Of a DNA stretch of 64,000 nucleotides, positions 21,812 through 29,776 are shown one piece after another; positions within the stretch are counted from its first letter, which is position 1; every line of letters starts with the position of its first letter. A program made the translations under genes and the position numbers. The stretch lies in contig CAMYMH010000002.1 of the NCBI GenBank assembly GCA_947259275.1, positions 97,997-161,996 on the forward strand, in the 5' to 3' direction. This DNA is from an uncultured Acidimicrobiaceae bacterium (GTDB lineage: Bacteria > Actinomycetota > Acidimicrobiia > Spongiisociales > SHLN01). Below the pieces are notes generated by a model. The model did no database searches. It had not been told where the DNA came from and worked only from the letters and a program-made list of their open reading frames with translations.

Positions 21812-22495
21812 ATGGCCTCCATCCTGCTCATCGAGGACGACCAAAGGATTCGCGAGGCCCTCGCCCGCGCGCTCGCCCAGCGTGGACACGACGTACGAAG
21901 CTCGGCCAGCGGCCTCGCCGGGGTCGAGGATGCTCTGGCTGAGGCGGTTGACCTGGTCGTTCTCGACCTCGGGCTCCCGGATCTCGACGGGCTCGATGTA
22001 CTCAAGATGATCCGGTCGGTGTCGCCGGTGCCGGTGGTCATCGCAACGGCTCGCGACGAGGAGGCCGAGATTGTCCGGGCCCTCGACGCTGGAGCCGACG
22101 ACTACGTCGTCAAGCCCTTCTCCTCCGATCAGCTCGACGCCCGCATCCGCGCCGTTCTCCGCCGCCTCGGTACTGAAGAGGAGTCGGGGCCGATCGTGGT
22201 GGGCGACCTCTCGATCGATCCCCAGTCGCGCGATGCATCATTGGCCGGCAAACCGCTCGAACTGTCCCGCCGGGAGTTCGACCTGCTCCTGTTTCTCGCC
22301 CGCCGGGCCGGAGCGGTTGTCGGGAAGCGGGAGATACTTGCCGAGGTGTGGCGCCAGCCGTACGGAGGGGCAGACAAGACGGTTGATGTGCACATCTCAT
22401 GGCTTCGTCGCAAGCTGGGCGAGTCCGCCGCCGAGCCCCGCTTTCTGCACACCGTGCGCGGGGTCGGCATCAAGCTGGTCGATCCCGGCTCGTGA
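21812..22495 (+). CDS. OmpR-family response regulator
   Basis: 227 residues. The receiver (1-115) has the acidic pair IEDD, phospho-acceptor Asp52 in VLDLGLPD and the conserved Lys in YVVKPFSS. The winged helix (about 128-225) ends with HTVRGVGIKLV. It acts as a transcription factor for the kinase encoded next, whose GTG start overlaps this stop (GTGA). The AAG arrays on either side are its likely targets. Confidence 0.94.
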   Translation: MASILLIEDDQRIREALARALAQRGHDVRSSASGLAGVEDALAEAVDLVVLDLGLPDLDGLDVLKMIRSVSPVPVVIATARDEEAEIVRALDAGADDYVVKPFSSDQLDARIRAVLRRLGTEEESGPIVVGDLSIDPQSRDASLAGKPLELSRREFDLLLFLARRAGAVVGKREILAEVWRQPYGGADKTVDVHISWLRRKLGESAAEPRFLHTVRGVGIKLVDPGS

Positions 22496-23826
22496 GACGC
22501 CGGCTCATTGGACTGGCCGGGGCGGTCGCCGCCATGGTGGTGGTGGCGTTTCTGGTGCCGCTCGCCTTTCTGGTGCGAGACCTGGCCCGGGACCGGGCGC
22601 TGTCGACCGCCGAACGCAACACCCAGATCGTTGCTCAGAACCTGTCGCTGGTCCCGGCCGGCGACGTAGCTCGGATTGAGGCTGTTCTCGCCACTGTGGC
22701 AGCCCGGTCCGAGGAACTCATGTCGGTGGTCCTCAGTGATAACTCGGTGGTGGGGGCCGAGTTCGAGGTTGGCGAGATCGAGTTGCGCGCCCGCCTCGGC
22801 GAGTCAATTACTACGCCGGTCACCGGAGGTGCGGCCGTCGTCGTCCCGGTGGTGCAGGCAGAGGGGACGCCGCTGGTTGTGCGCTCCTTTGTTCCGGGTG
22901 AGATCCTCACCAAGAACGTCTGGCCGATCATCTTGCTGCTTGGCGTGGTCGGGCTGGTCCTCATGCTCATCGCGGTGGGGGTGGCTGATCGCATGAGTCG
23001 TTCGCTGGTCGAGCCCGTTCAGGAGCTCTCGGAGGCAGCCGCCCGGGTGTCGCTTGGCGATCTGGCGGCTCGGGTCGAGCCGGCCGGCCCTCCGGAGGTC
23101 GTGGAGGTGGGGTCTGCTTTCAATCGGCTGGTGGAGCGGATCGGTTCGCTGCTCTCTTCCGAGCGGGAGTCGGTCGCCGACCTGGCCCACCGCCTCCGCA
23201 CGCCGCTGACCGCGCTGCGGCTCGACGTCGAAGCACTCGAAGACCCGATGATGGCGGCCCGCCTGGAAGAGGACGTTGACGCGCTTGAGCGGACGGTGGA
23301 TTTCGTAATCGAGCAGGCCAGGCGGCCGGTCCGGGAAGGCGTCGGAACCACCACCGATCTCGGAGTCGTCGCCAGAGAGCGGGTCACCTTCTGGGGGCCG
23401 CTGGCGGAGGATCAGGGCCGGAGATGGGAGATCTCCGTCGCTCCCGGCTCCCACCCGGTCGCCGTCAACGCAACCGATTTGGCGGCAGCTATCGACGCCC
23501 TGATCGGGAACGTTTTCGATCACACCCCCGTCGGCACCGGCTTCGCGGTGGTTGTAACCGGCGGAGCGGCCGGCCCGCGGCTGATCGTCATGGACGAAGG
23601 TCCCGGGTTCTCTCATTCATGGGTGATCGAGCGCGGCACCAGCACCCGTCAGTCGACGGGACTCGGTCTCGATATTGCTCGCTCAACCGTGGAAGCAGCC
23701 GGGGGAGTGCTGACACTTCCGGAGGATCCCGGCGGAGCCCAGGTCGCGCTCGAGTTCCCCGCCGCCGACCGCCACCCGTACGGCCGTGAGACGCCAATCC
23801 GGGGATGGCCAGGAGTCCAACCGTGA
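22492..23826 (+). CDS. membrane sensor histidine kinase
   Basis: 444 residues from the GTG at 22492, overlapping the regulator stop by 4 bases. It has an N-terminal membrane segment (about 5-28), an extracytoplasmic sensor of about 110 residues without cysteines, a second membrane segment (about 145-168), HAMP (about 169-222), HisKA with ADLAHRLRTPLTAL (phospho-His233) and a HATPase with DEGPGFS and STGLGLDIA. The HAHRLRTPL form, with Arg after His-x, is common in actinobacterial kinases. It is the partner of the upstream regulator; the signal is probably envelope-related. Confidence 0.93.
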   Translation: MRRRLIGLAGAVAAMVVVAFLVPLAFLVRDLARDRALSTAERNTQIVAQNLSLVPAGDVARIEAVLATVAARSEELMSVVLSDNSVVGAEFEVGEIELRARLGESITTPVTGGAAVVVPVVQAEGTPLVVRSFVPGEILTKNVWPIILLLGVVGLVLMLIAVGVADRMSRSLVEPVQELSEAAARVSLGDLAARVEPAGPPEVVEVGSAFNRLVERIGSLLSSERESVADLAHRLRTPLTALRLDVEALEDPMMAARLEEDVDALERTVDFVIEQARRPVREGVGTTTDLGVVARERVTFWGPLAEDQGRRWEISVAPGSHPVAVNATDLAAAIDALIGNVFDHTPVGTGFAVVVTGGAAGPRLIVMDEGPGFSHSWVIERGTSTRQSTGLGLDIARSTVEAAGGVLTLPEDPGGAQVALEFPAADRHPYGRETPIRGWPGVQP

Positions 23827-23903
23827 GTGCCAGAACGTATCGCATTCGGTCCTTCATCCGCGTGTCCTTCTCTTTGGTGGCCCGACCATCGGCCAAAGCC
23901 GAT

Positions 23904-23929
23904 CAAGGCCGTGCTAAGGCACCTGTAAG
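23904..23929. promoter_or_regulatory. second triple AAG array (11-bp period) upstream of tatA
   Basis: CAAG at 23904, TAAG at 23915 and TAAG at 23926 lie 11 bases apart, each followed by G (AAGG). The array is about 100 bases upstream of the tatA start, in the gap after the kinase gene. It matches the array at 21747-21772 in spacing and core, so the same response regulator probably acts here. The first unit carries C instead of T. Confidence 0.55.
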
Positions 23930-24026
23930 GGTCGGCTAGTCCCTCAAGGGAGTCCGCTACGTCGACGTGTGAGGCGGACATCCGGCGGCATGGCCTACAC
24001 TTCGATCACACAAACCAAGGGTTCGC

Positions 24027-24212
24027 ATGATTGCTGCAATTGGACTCGGATGGGGTGAGGCCATCGTGGTCCTCGTCGTTCTACTCGTGCTGTTTGGCGC
24101 CAAGCGTCTGCCCGAGCTGGCCCGCTCGCTCGGAGGCTCGGTCAAGGAGCTTCAAAAGGGCCTCGAGGAGGGCCTCGCCGACGATGAGGAATCCGAGGAA
24201 ACGAAGAGCTAG
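24027..24212 (+). CDS. tatA: Sec-independent translocase subunit TatA
   Basis: 61 residues. It starts with a single membrane segment (GWGEAIVVLVVLLVLFGAKRLPELARSLG) followed by the typical FGAKRLPELA hinge, an amphipathic helix (SVKELQKGLEEG) and an acidic tail. It forms the pore of the twin-arginine export system with TatC, which is not in this window. A TatE- or TatB-like role is less likely because the tail is short. The upstream AAG array suggests control by the neighbouring two-component system. Confidence 0.92.
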   Translation: MIAAIGLGWGEAIVVLVVLLVLFGAKRLPELARSLGGSVKELQKGLEEGLADDEESEETKS

Positions 24213-24288
24213 GCCCTTCTACCGCTGCCTCCAGGTTGTTCCCGCAGCTTCCTTCCCCCCGCCGCGGGGACTGAGGCTATCTGACCCA

Positions 24289-24334
24289 GACGCGACCGAG
24301 AGACGAGCCGTATGGGGAGGAGCCCGTCTCTCAG
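24289..24334 (-). ncRNA. hairpin copy A of a duplicated C-rich-loop element (candidate small RNA)
   Basis: Within the 309-base convergent gap between tatA and the DsrE2-like gene, 24289-24334 and 24465-24509 are near-identical. Both form a stem (GAGAGAC/GTCTCTC here) with a loop that on the minus strand reads CTCCTCCCC, the complement of a Shine-Dalgarno site. A promoter-like block for a leftward transcript lies at 24407-24448, upstream of this copy, and two further small hairpins (CGCCA/TGGCG and GGAGAT/ATCTCC) lie between. The shape recalls actinobacterial 6C-type RNAs, but this is inference. A bidirectional terminator is the plain alternative. Confidence 0.4.
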
Positions 24335-24406
24335 TTCGTCTCAGAACCCGAACAGGAGATGAATCTCCAGTGCTCTGAGTTCGCCATCGGTGGCGATAAC
24401 GATGCG

Positions 24407-24448
24407 AGTATCCCCGATCCGTATTCACCTCCCTAGGGCCGAAAGTCC
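24407..24448 (-). promoter_or_regulatory. DosR-like box plus GATACTC, leftward promoter candidate
   Basis: Read on the minus strand, GACTTTCGGCCCTAG (24447-24433) is followed after 20 bases by GATACTC. The same two blocks occur with a 21-base spacer in front of the sulfur operon at 28073-28114. The first block resembles the DosR/DevR box of mycobacteria (GGGACTTT-GNCCC type), the second a -10 element. No protein gene follows, so a short RNA may be the product. Part of the box also forms a CCGAAAG/CTTTCGG hairpin with the sequence to its right. Confidence 0.45.
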
Positions 24449-24464
24449 TTCCTTTCGGGACCGG

Positions 24465-24509
24465 GACGCGACTGAGGGACAGGCCGTGGGGGAGGTGCCC
24501 GTCCCTCAG
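24465..24509 (-). terminator. hairpin copy B, 3' end of the sulfur operon
   Basis: Just 13 bases past the stop of the DsrE2-like gene lies a perfect stem (TGAGGGAC/GTCCCTCA) with a loop reading CACCTCCCCC on the minus strand. It is the partner of copy A at 24289-24334. The A-T pair of copy A is a G-C pair here, so the stem is conserved while sequence changes. Its place fits a terminator or a stable 3' end of the operon mRNA. Confidence 0.5.
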
Positions 24510-24521
24510 TGATTGTTCTTG

Positions 24522-25001
24522 TCAGGTGAAGAGCAGCTGGGCGCCCTCGTTGAGCTCCATGAAGTCGCCGGCCGAGATGATGTCTTCGACTCCCTCGAAG
24601 AAGTCATCCTCATCCAGGCCCATCATGTCGACCGACATCCGACAGGCCCACATCGTGACGCCCATCTCGTGCAGCATCTCCATGAACTCGGGAACGTCGG
24701 GGACGTCCAGGTCCGAGATCTGTTTCCTCATCATCTTGGTTGCCATCGTCGCCATGCCCGGCATCGGGGCCAGCGCCTGTGGGATCGGCATCGAGGTGTT
24801 GCCGACCGGAGTAACGGCCAGCTTGTCCATCTTCTGCTTGGTGATGACATCCATCCCCCAGAAGGTGAAGAACAAATGGGTATCGATCCCTTCGGCGGCG
24901 GCCGCGTTCGCCATGATCAGGCTGGGGTAGGCCCCGTCGAGGGTTCCCTTGCTGACAACAATGCAGAGCTTGCGATCTGACTCAGTATCGAATCTGTCCA
25001 T
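24522..25001 (-). CDS. DsrE2-like sulfur-carrier family protein
   Basis: 159 residues of the DsrE/DsrF-like fold. The features are KLCIVVSKGTLDGAYPSLIMA near the start, LFFTFWGMDV and ACRMSVDMMG carrying Cys120; Cys13 is the only other cysteine. The CxMS.DLMG-type motif is that of DsrE2 proteins, which pass persulfide sulfur in bacterial sulfur oxidation. There is a membrane-leaning stretch at residues 70-92. It is the last gene of the five-gene sulfur operon, 8 bases after the DsrC-like gene, with an AGGAG site before the ATG. Confidence 0.84.
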   Translation of the reverse strand: MDRFDTESDRKLCIVVSKGTLDGAYPSLIMANAAAAEGIDTHLFFTFWGMDVITKQKMDKLAVTPVGNTSMPIPQALAPMPGMATMATKMMRKQISDLDVPDVPEFMEMLHEMGVTMWACRMSVDMMGLDEDDFFEGVEDIISAGDFMELNEGAQLLFT

Positions 25002-25009
25002 GATGGCTC

Positions 25010-25327
25010 CTACACGCAGCCCTTGGGCTTGGGTACGCCGGACACGTAGCTCATCTTCTTGGCCGGCTTCTTGGGGAACAGCGCGAACAGCTGCTTGGTC
25101 GGGACGCCGGTTTCGGTTGAGACCCGGCGCAGCGTCGGGCTCTCACCCTTGGCGTCGAAGTCGGTGCGGCAGAACTTGATGACCGTCCAGTGGTCCTCGG
25201 TCAGTTCATCGACGCCGACCTGTGAAGCCAGTTCACCTGCCATGTCTTCGGTCCAGACGTTGGGATCGACGAAGAAGCCCTCCTCGTCTACCTGGACCTC
25301 GGTCCCGGCGATTGTCTCGGTTGCCAT
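25010..25327 (-). CDS. DsrC/TusE-family sulfur relay protein with one C-terminal Cys
   Basis: 105 residues. The family C-terminus SGVPKPKGCV is present with the penultimate Cys104. The second active cysteine of true DsrC, 11 residues earlier, is Ser93 here, so the protein cannot form the DsrC intramolecular disulfide or trisulfide and resembles TusE-like carriers. Another cysteine, Cys53, is in VIKFCRTDF. It should carry sulfur as a persulfide between the DsrE2-like protein and a partner. A strong AGGAGGAACAC site precedes the ATG. Confidence 0.88.
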   Translation of the reverse strand: MATETIAGTEVQVDEEGFFVDPNVWTEDMAGELASQVGVDELTEDHWTVIKFCRTDFDAKGESPTLRRVSTETGVPTKQLFALFPKKPAKKMSYVSGVPKPKGCV

Positions 25328-25350
25328 GTGTTCCTCCTATCAGGATTTGG

Positions 25351-26031
25351 CTAGTTGGTTGGGTCTTCCCCGCCCATGGTGCGGAGCATCCCGAGTAGCC
25401 GGGCGAGGCCGCGCTTGACCTCGGGATCACGCATCTGGCGGGCGAGCTTGAGCAAGGAGGTCGATTCGACGTCGGCTTCCTCCATCGAGTCGACGGTGCG
25501 GCGGAGCATCGTCATCACTTCGGGCTGGGTCATCTGCTTGACGGTGTCGAGGATGAGCACGATGTTGTCGCCCAGGGCCCGGATGTCTGCTTCGTCATAG
25601 GCGGTCACGACTCGATCGAAGACTCCGAACCCTTCTTTGGCAAAGGTGAAATAGCCGCGCTGCTCGAGATCGGCGAGGCGTTCGGTGATTGCCAGGAAGG
25701 CATCGCCCGTCAGCGGCATGATGTCTTCGAGCAGAACATGACCCGCCTGGAGTTGGGCGAGGGTGGCGTCGAGCGTGTCGGCGCTCTCGGCGAATCGCTT
25801 GAGCAATCGCATCACCTTCACCATGTCGAGGTCGGTGGTGGCGAGCTCTTCGGTCACAGTGCCCATCGCCTGGGTGGCAATCGGGCTCAGATCCGAGATC
25901 AGCTCGGTCACAATCTCCCGTTGGGCGGCTTGCTGTCGGGCGTGGGCCGTCAGGAACTCGACATGTTCGGAGAGCCGGTCGAGCTTGGCTTCGAGTTGGA
26001 AGAGACGGTCGGTGTCGAGCATGGTGGTCAC
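25351..26031 (-). CDS. DUF1641 protein of the sulfur operon
   Basis: 226 residues, mostly helical, with leucine-rich amphipathic stretches. The C-terminal block (LLKLARQMRDPEVKRGLARLLGMLRTMG) is typical of DUF1641. Members occur next to FAD-dependent SQR-like or formate-dehydrogenase genes, but no activity is known; a scaffold or coupling role is inferred. It overlaps the SQR-like gene by 4 bases (ATGA), and the DsrC-like gene follows after 23 bases. No cysteine is present, so it is not a sulfur carrier itself. Confidence 0.85.
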   Translation of the reverse strand: MTTMLDTDRLFQLEAKLDRLSEHVEFLTAHARQQAAQREIVTELISDLSPIATQAMGTVTEELATTDLDMVKVMRLLKRFAESADTLDATLAQLQAGHVLLEDIMPLTGDAFLAITERLADLEQRGYFTFAKEGFGVFDRVVTAYDEADIRALGDNIVLILDTVKQMTQPEVMTMLRRTVDSMEEADVESTSLLKLARQMRDPEVKRGLARLLGMLRTMGGEDPTN

Positions 26032-27269
26032 ACGCCCACCTCTTCCTGGATCTTGCCGGCCAGCGACATCTGGGCTTCGAGTGGAAGCTCACGGCCCGGC
26101 AGGAGCAGGTTCCAGTAGGTCCACTTGAACATCATCTTGCCCCAGTGGTTGGCCTCGGTCTCCTTGAGCAGCGAGAAAGGGCCGATGCCCGGCAGCGGGT
26201 ACTTGCCGGGCAGCGGCTCGGTGTCGTAGTTGAAGTCGATCAACAGTCCCTTGCCGAAGCCCGATTCGATGAAACAGTTGGCGTGTCCGTCGAAGCGCTC
26301 GGTCATGGGACGTCCCTCGATGTGGTTGGGGAAGTTCTCCGTGAACATTTCCACCGCGAAGTGGGCGACCGATCCGGCCTTTGAGGTGGGCAGGTCGGCG
26401 GCATCGCCCAGGGCAAAGATGTTGTCGTAGTCGGTCGACAGGAACGTGTGTTTGTCCACCGGGACATGATTGAGCTCGTTGCCGAGGCCCGAACGTTCGA
26501 TGTATTCGGCTCCCATGTTGATGGGAATCACCACCAGCAGGTCGTAGGGGATCTCGCGTTCGTCGTAGGAGACGATGACCTTTCGCTCGGGATCAACCCG
26601 TTCCGGGTAGTAGTCCGTCTCGATGGCAATGTTCTTGCTTTCGAGCACGCCGGACAGGTGCTTGGCCGCCACCGGTTTGGTGAAGGCTTCGGAGGTCACC
26701 GTCGAGTACGTGATGTCGACCTGGTCGCGTATGCCGCGTTCGTGGAAGTAGGAGTCGGCCAGGAAGTTGAACTCGAGCGGGGCTACCGGGCACTTGAACG
26801 GGAGCTCCATCACGCTGACGACCAGCCTGCCGCCTTCCCAATCCTTGAAGGCTTCCCGCAGGGCGACGGCTCCGTCGACGGTGTAGAAGTCGTGGACCGT
26901 CTTACGCCACTCGTCCCCGATCAGACCGGGGGTCATGTCGGGACGCGGCTCGGTTCCGGTGGCGATCACGAGCTGGTCGTAGTCCAGGATGTTCCCGCCG
27001 GCCAGGTACACCTGGCTGGCCTCCGGGTCCACCCGGTCGATTTCCGAAACAATCAGATCGACTCCGGAGGGTATGAACCGCTGCTTCGGCTTGACTACAT
27101 CCTGTTTCGTGTACACGCCGAAGGGAATGAATAGAAAACCGGGCTGGTAGTAGTGGGTTTCGTCTTGATCGACGATCGTGATCTGCCACTCCTCACCGAG
27201 AACGGGACGGAGCTTGTTGACCACCATCGTTCCGGCGGTGCCGGCGCCGAGGACGACGAGCTTGTTCAC
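26028..27269 (-). CDS. sulfide:quinone oxidoreductase-like flavoprotein
   Basis: 413 residues. It begins with the FAD-binding VVLGAGTAGTMVVNKL and has the second FAD site FALGDAADLPTSKAG. Only two cysteines exist: Cys160 in PFKCPVAP, at the conserved SQR position, and Cys332 in HANCFIESG. These would form the redox pair that takes sulfide sulfur. The third cysteine of type I SQRs is absent. The C-terminus is amphipathic (FKWTYWNLLLPGRELPL) and could touch the membrane. The likely role is oxidation of sulfide or persulfide with electrons to quinone. It overlaps both neighbours by 4 bases. Confidence 0.87.
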   Translation of the reverse strand: MNKLVVLGAGTAGTMVVNKLRPVLGEEWQITIVDQDETHYYQPGFLFIPFGVYTKQDVVKPKQRFIPSGVDLIVSEIDRVDPEASQVYLAGGNILDYDQLVIATGTEPRPDMTPGLIGDEWRKTVHDFYTVDGAVALREAFKDWEGGRLVVSVMELPFKCPVAPLEFNFLADSYFHERGIRDQVDITYSTVTSEAFTKPVAAKHLSGVLESKNIAIETDYYPERVDPERKVIVSYDEREIPYDLLVVIPINMGAEYIERSGLGNELNHVPVDKHTFLSTDYDNIFALGDAADLPTSKAGSVAHFAVEMFTENFPNHIEGRPMTERFDGHANCFIESGFGKGLLIDFNYDTEPLPGKYPLPGIGPFSLLKETEANHWGKMMFKWTYWNLLLPGRELPLEAQMSLAGKIQEEVGV

Positions 27270-28030
27270 GAGGGCACTCCTTTGCTGGTTGAGCCGGCCA
27301 GCGACGCGATGGTGTCGAGACGATCGACGAGTCGCGAGCGCTCGCGGGCGATACGGGAAAACAGGCTGCTGATGCGGGGGAGGTATTCGAGGACCCAGGC
27401 CTGGTGGCTCCGATCGAGGTAGAAGACCTCATCGATGTGTTCGGCGATGCTGTCGGCGGGAACCCCCAGCTCGGCCGCGAGTCCGCGGACCTGGTCGGCG
27501 GCCGGTGGCCACTCCGAGGGGGCGATCCCTCCCATGACGACGATGCCCTTGAGTTCGGGACCAACCCGGATGAACCCCGGCGCACATTCAAAGCCCAGGG
27601 GGGTAGGCCGGAAACGGGGGATTCGATCCGGGTCGGCGCCGAGCTCGCGCCAGGTGTCCGCGCACAGCGGGTGGGTGGCAGGGTTGTTGTGCACATACTT
27701 GAACAAACCGCACGGATTGGCAGGCTCGATGAGGGGTTGGCCGTCGAGGTCGGTTACCAGCACCATCACCCCGAAGATGCTGCCGAGCAGGTCGGCGAGG
27801 GGTTTGGCGACGCCGGGAAGCAGCAGGTCGGCCAGGTCTCCAAAGGCTTGTTCGGCTTCGGGGGTGGGCTGGCCGCCGGCCAGCCAGGCTTCGATCTCAC
27901 GAGCCGGAAAGCGCCATTGGCGGCCGACCTTGATGGCCGGCAGCCTGCCGGATTCGGCCATCCGGTAGATGGTCGAGCGGTCGACGTTGATGAGCTCTTG
28001 GAGATCCTTGGTGGTGAGCATGTTGCTCAT
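27266..28030 (-). CDS. excisionase-type HTH plus PocR sensory domain regulator
   Basis: 254 residues from the ATG at 28030, which follows GGAGGCACCG. The N-terminus (LTTKDLQELINVDRSTIYRMAESGRLPAIKVGRQWRF) is a MerR/excisionase-like helix-turn-helix. From about residue 75 to 235 it matches the PocR domain: VTDLDGQPLIEPAN, then cysteines in NPCGLF, HPLCADTW and GFECAPG. PocR domains bind small molecules, and the cysteine set suggests metal, redox or sulfur sensing here. It is the first gene of the operon and probably controls it. The effector is not known. Confidence 0.8.
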   Translation of the reverse strand: MSNMLTTKDLQELINVDRSTIYRMAESGRLPAIKVGRQWRFPAREIEAWLAGGQPTPEAEQAFGDLADLLLPGVAKPLADLLGSIFGVMVLVTDLDGQPLIEPANPCGLFKYVHNNPATHPLCADTWRELGADPDRIPRFRPTPLGFECAPGFIRVGPELKGIVVMGGIAPSEWPPAADQVRGLAAELGVPADSIAEHIDEVFYLDRSHQAWVLEYLPRISSLFSRIARERSRLVDRLDTIASLAGSTSKGVPS

Positions 28031-28072
28031 CGGTGCCTCCCGTGCCTCTTTCTGCATCTTCTGCATGTCCTG

Positions 28073-28136
28073 AGTATCGGCTGGCTGCAGAAGCACTCAC
28101 TAGGGCCGAAAGTCACACTTTGTGAATCTTTTCACA
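28073..28136 (-). promoter_or_regulatory. sulfur operon promoter: CRP/FNR-type site, DosR-like box, -10
   Basis: On the minus strand, in order: TGTGA-N6-TCACA (28136-28121), a perfect CRP-class palindrome; GACTTTCGGCCCTAG (28114-28100); and GATACTC (28078-28072) as the -10. With the start near 28066 the CRP-type site centres near -62 and the DosR-like box near -42, both classic activator positions. No good -35 is present, as expected for an activator-dependent promoter. The start site itself is inferred. The stretch to the next gene at 28249 holds nothing else clear. Confidence 0.6.
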
Positions 28137-28248
28137 TAAGTGCTTCGATTTCTCCACCGGGGGTCTTGGGTCTTGGGTCTTGGTGCTCGACGAGGTAAGC
28201 CGCCAGCTCTGGGGAGAGTCCGATGCTGTTGCGTGGCATCGGAGGAGT

Positions 28249-29757
28249 CTATTGGGCGGGCGTCGGCGGCCGGCGATCCCACCAGGGTTTGGCGGTTTCC
28301 AGCTGCCCGGCCAACCCCAGCAACATCTCTTCTTCGCCGAAGCGGCCAAGGAAGTGGGAGCCGATCGGGAGCCCGGTGTCGTTCCAGTGGAGGGGAACCG
28401 TCATGGCCGGGAATCCGGTGAAGTTGGCCAGCGGTGTGAACGACACGTACTCCACCAGCTGCTCGATGAGATCGTCGAGGTCGATCTCCTGGTCGATTTC
28501 GCCGGTCCGTACCGGTGGGGTGCCGAGCACCGGCGAGAGAAACAGGTCGACGCGTTCGAGGAAGTCGGCCGCCTCGTATGTGATGGCCTGCAAGTCCCCG
28601 TAGGCCTTGGCGAGTACGCCGGAGCGGGTGGAGTTTGCTCGTTTGGCGAGCGCCCAGGTGAAGGGCTCGAAGGCCGGCTGCTTGGACTTGCGGCTGTCGA
28701 GCCGGGCGATGAGCCGCATGGCGCGCCAGTCCCCAAGCTTGCGGAGGATCCGGCCGGCGAGCTGCTCGTTTGCCTCTTCCAGGATCAGCTGGAACACGCT
28801 GGCGGGCACCGCCTCCCACAGCAGGAGGAACGAGGCAGCCATCTGGTCGCCATCCACCGCCGGGCGGTCCTCGAGGACCTCGTGGCCGAGCTCCTCGCAC
28901 AGGCGGGCGGTGGCGAGCACGCCCTCGGCCACGTCGGGGTGGACCCGCCGCCCGCGGAAGTCGTGGATGGTGTAGGCGATGCGAAGCCGCGCCGGGTGGC
29001 GCCGGGCCGCCTCGGCGAAGGAGCCGGCCGGCGAGGGAGCATGCCATCGATCACCGTGGACGGCCCCGTGCACCGCGTCGAGCAACCGGGCACTGTCCCG
29101 GACGCTCCGGCTCACACCCAGGCCGACCGGCAGGCCATCGGGCCCCGAGAGAGGACGCTGCGGCGTGCGGCCCCGGGTCGGCTTGAGCCCGAAGAGCCCA
29201 CAGGCGGAGGCGGGAATCCGGATCGATCCGCCTCCGTCGCTGGCATGGGCCATCGGGACCATCCCGGAGGCGACGGCTGCTGCCGCCCCGCCGCTGGAGC
29301 CGCCGGGTGAGTGAGCCAGGCTCCAGGGATTGGCCGTCGGCCCGTAGAGGGTCGGTTCGGTGGACGGCAGCAGACCAAACTCGGGCGTGTTGGTTCGCCC
29401 GAGACTGATGAGGCCGGCCGCCCGGAAGCGTTCGATCAGCGCCGAGGTGGTGTCGGCTCGATAGTCACGGAAGAACACCGAGCCGAACGCCACCTGCTCT
29501 CCCTCCTCGAAGGCGAGGTCCTTGATGAGGAAGGGAACTCCGGCGAACGGCCCCTCCGGCACCGGCCCGGCCGCCTGGCTGCGGGCGTCGGCAAACCGGG
29601 GCCGGATGACGGCGTTGATGGCGGGGTTGCGGGCCGTGATGCGGTCGAGGGCGGCTTCGACCAGTTCGCCCGGGTGGACCTGGCGTTGGGAGACCAGATC
29701 GGCCAGGCCGGTTGCATCGTGCTGCTCGTAGTCGGCGAAAGGCTCGAAGAGAGTCAC
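28249..29757 (-). CDS. amidase (amidase signature family)
   Basis: 502 residues. The Ser-cisSer-Lys triad is present: Lys79 in VPFLIKDLA, Ser154 in [15 protein letters not shown] and Ser178 in [10 protein letters not shown]. Length and layout fit amide hydrolases such as 6-aminohexanoate-cyclic-dimer hydrolase-like or general amidases rather than GatA, because no gatC/gatB genes are near. The substrate is unknown. It is transcribed alone or with the small PPOX-like gene 19 bases upstream. Confidence 0.9.
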   Translation of the reverse strand: MTLFEPFADYEQHDATGLADLVSQRQVHPGELVEAALDRITARNPAINAVIRPRFADARSQAAGPVPEGPFAGVPFLIKDLAFEEGEQVAFGSVFFRDYRADTTSALIERFRAAGLISLGRTNTPEFGLLPSTEPTLYGPTANPWSLAHSPGGSSGGAAAAVASGMVPMAHASDGGGSIRIPASACGLFGLKPTRGRTPQRPLSGPDGLPVGLGVSRSVRDSARLLDAVHGAVHGDRWHAPSPAGSFAEAARRHPARLRIAYTIHDFRGRRVHPDVAEGVLATARLCEELGHEVLEDRPAVDGDQMAASFLLLWEAVPASVFQLILEEANEQLAGRILRKLGDWRAMRLIARLDSRKSKQPAFEPFTWALAKRANSTRSGVLAKAYGDLQAITYEAADFLERVDLFLSPVLGTPPVRTGEIDQEIDLDDLIEQLVEYVSFTPLANFTGFPAMTVPLHWNDTGLPIGSHFLGRFGEEEMLLGLAGQLETAKPWWDRRPPTPAQ

Positions 29758-29776
29758 TCGGGGAGCCTACGGCCCG

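Noticed and set aside
24219..24428. A 69-residue minus-strand frame in the tatA/DsrE2 gap
   Set aside because: Arg/Ser-rich with no family match; the region is better explained as hairpins and a possible small RNA, although the predicted leftward transcript would contain it.
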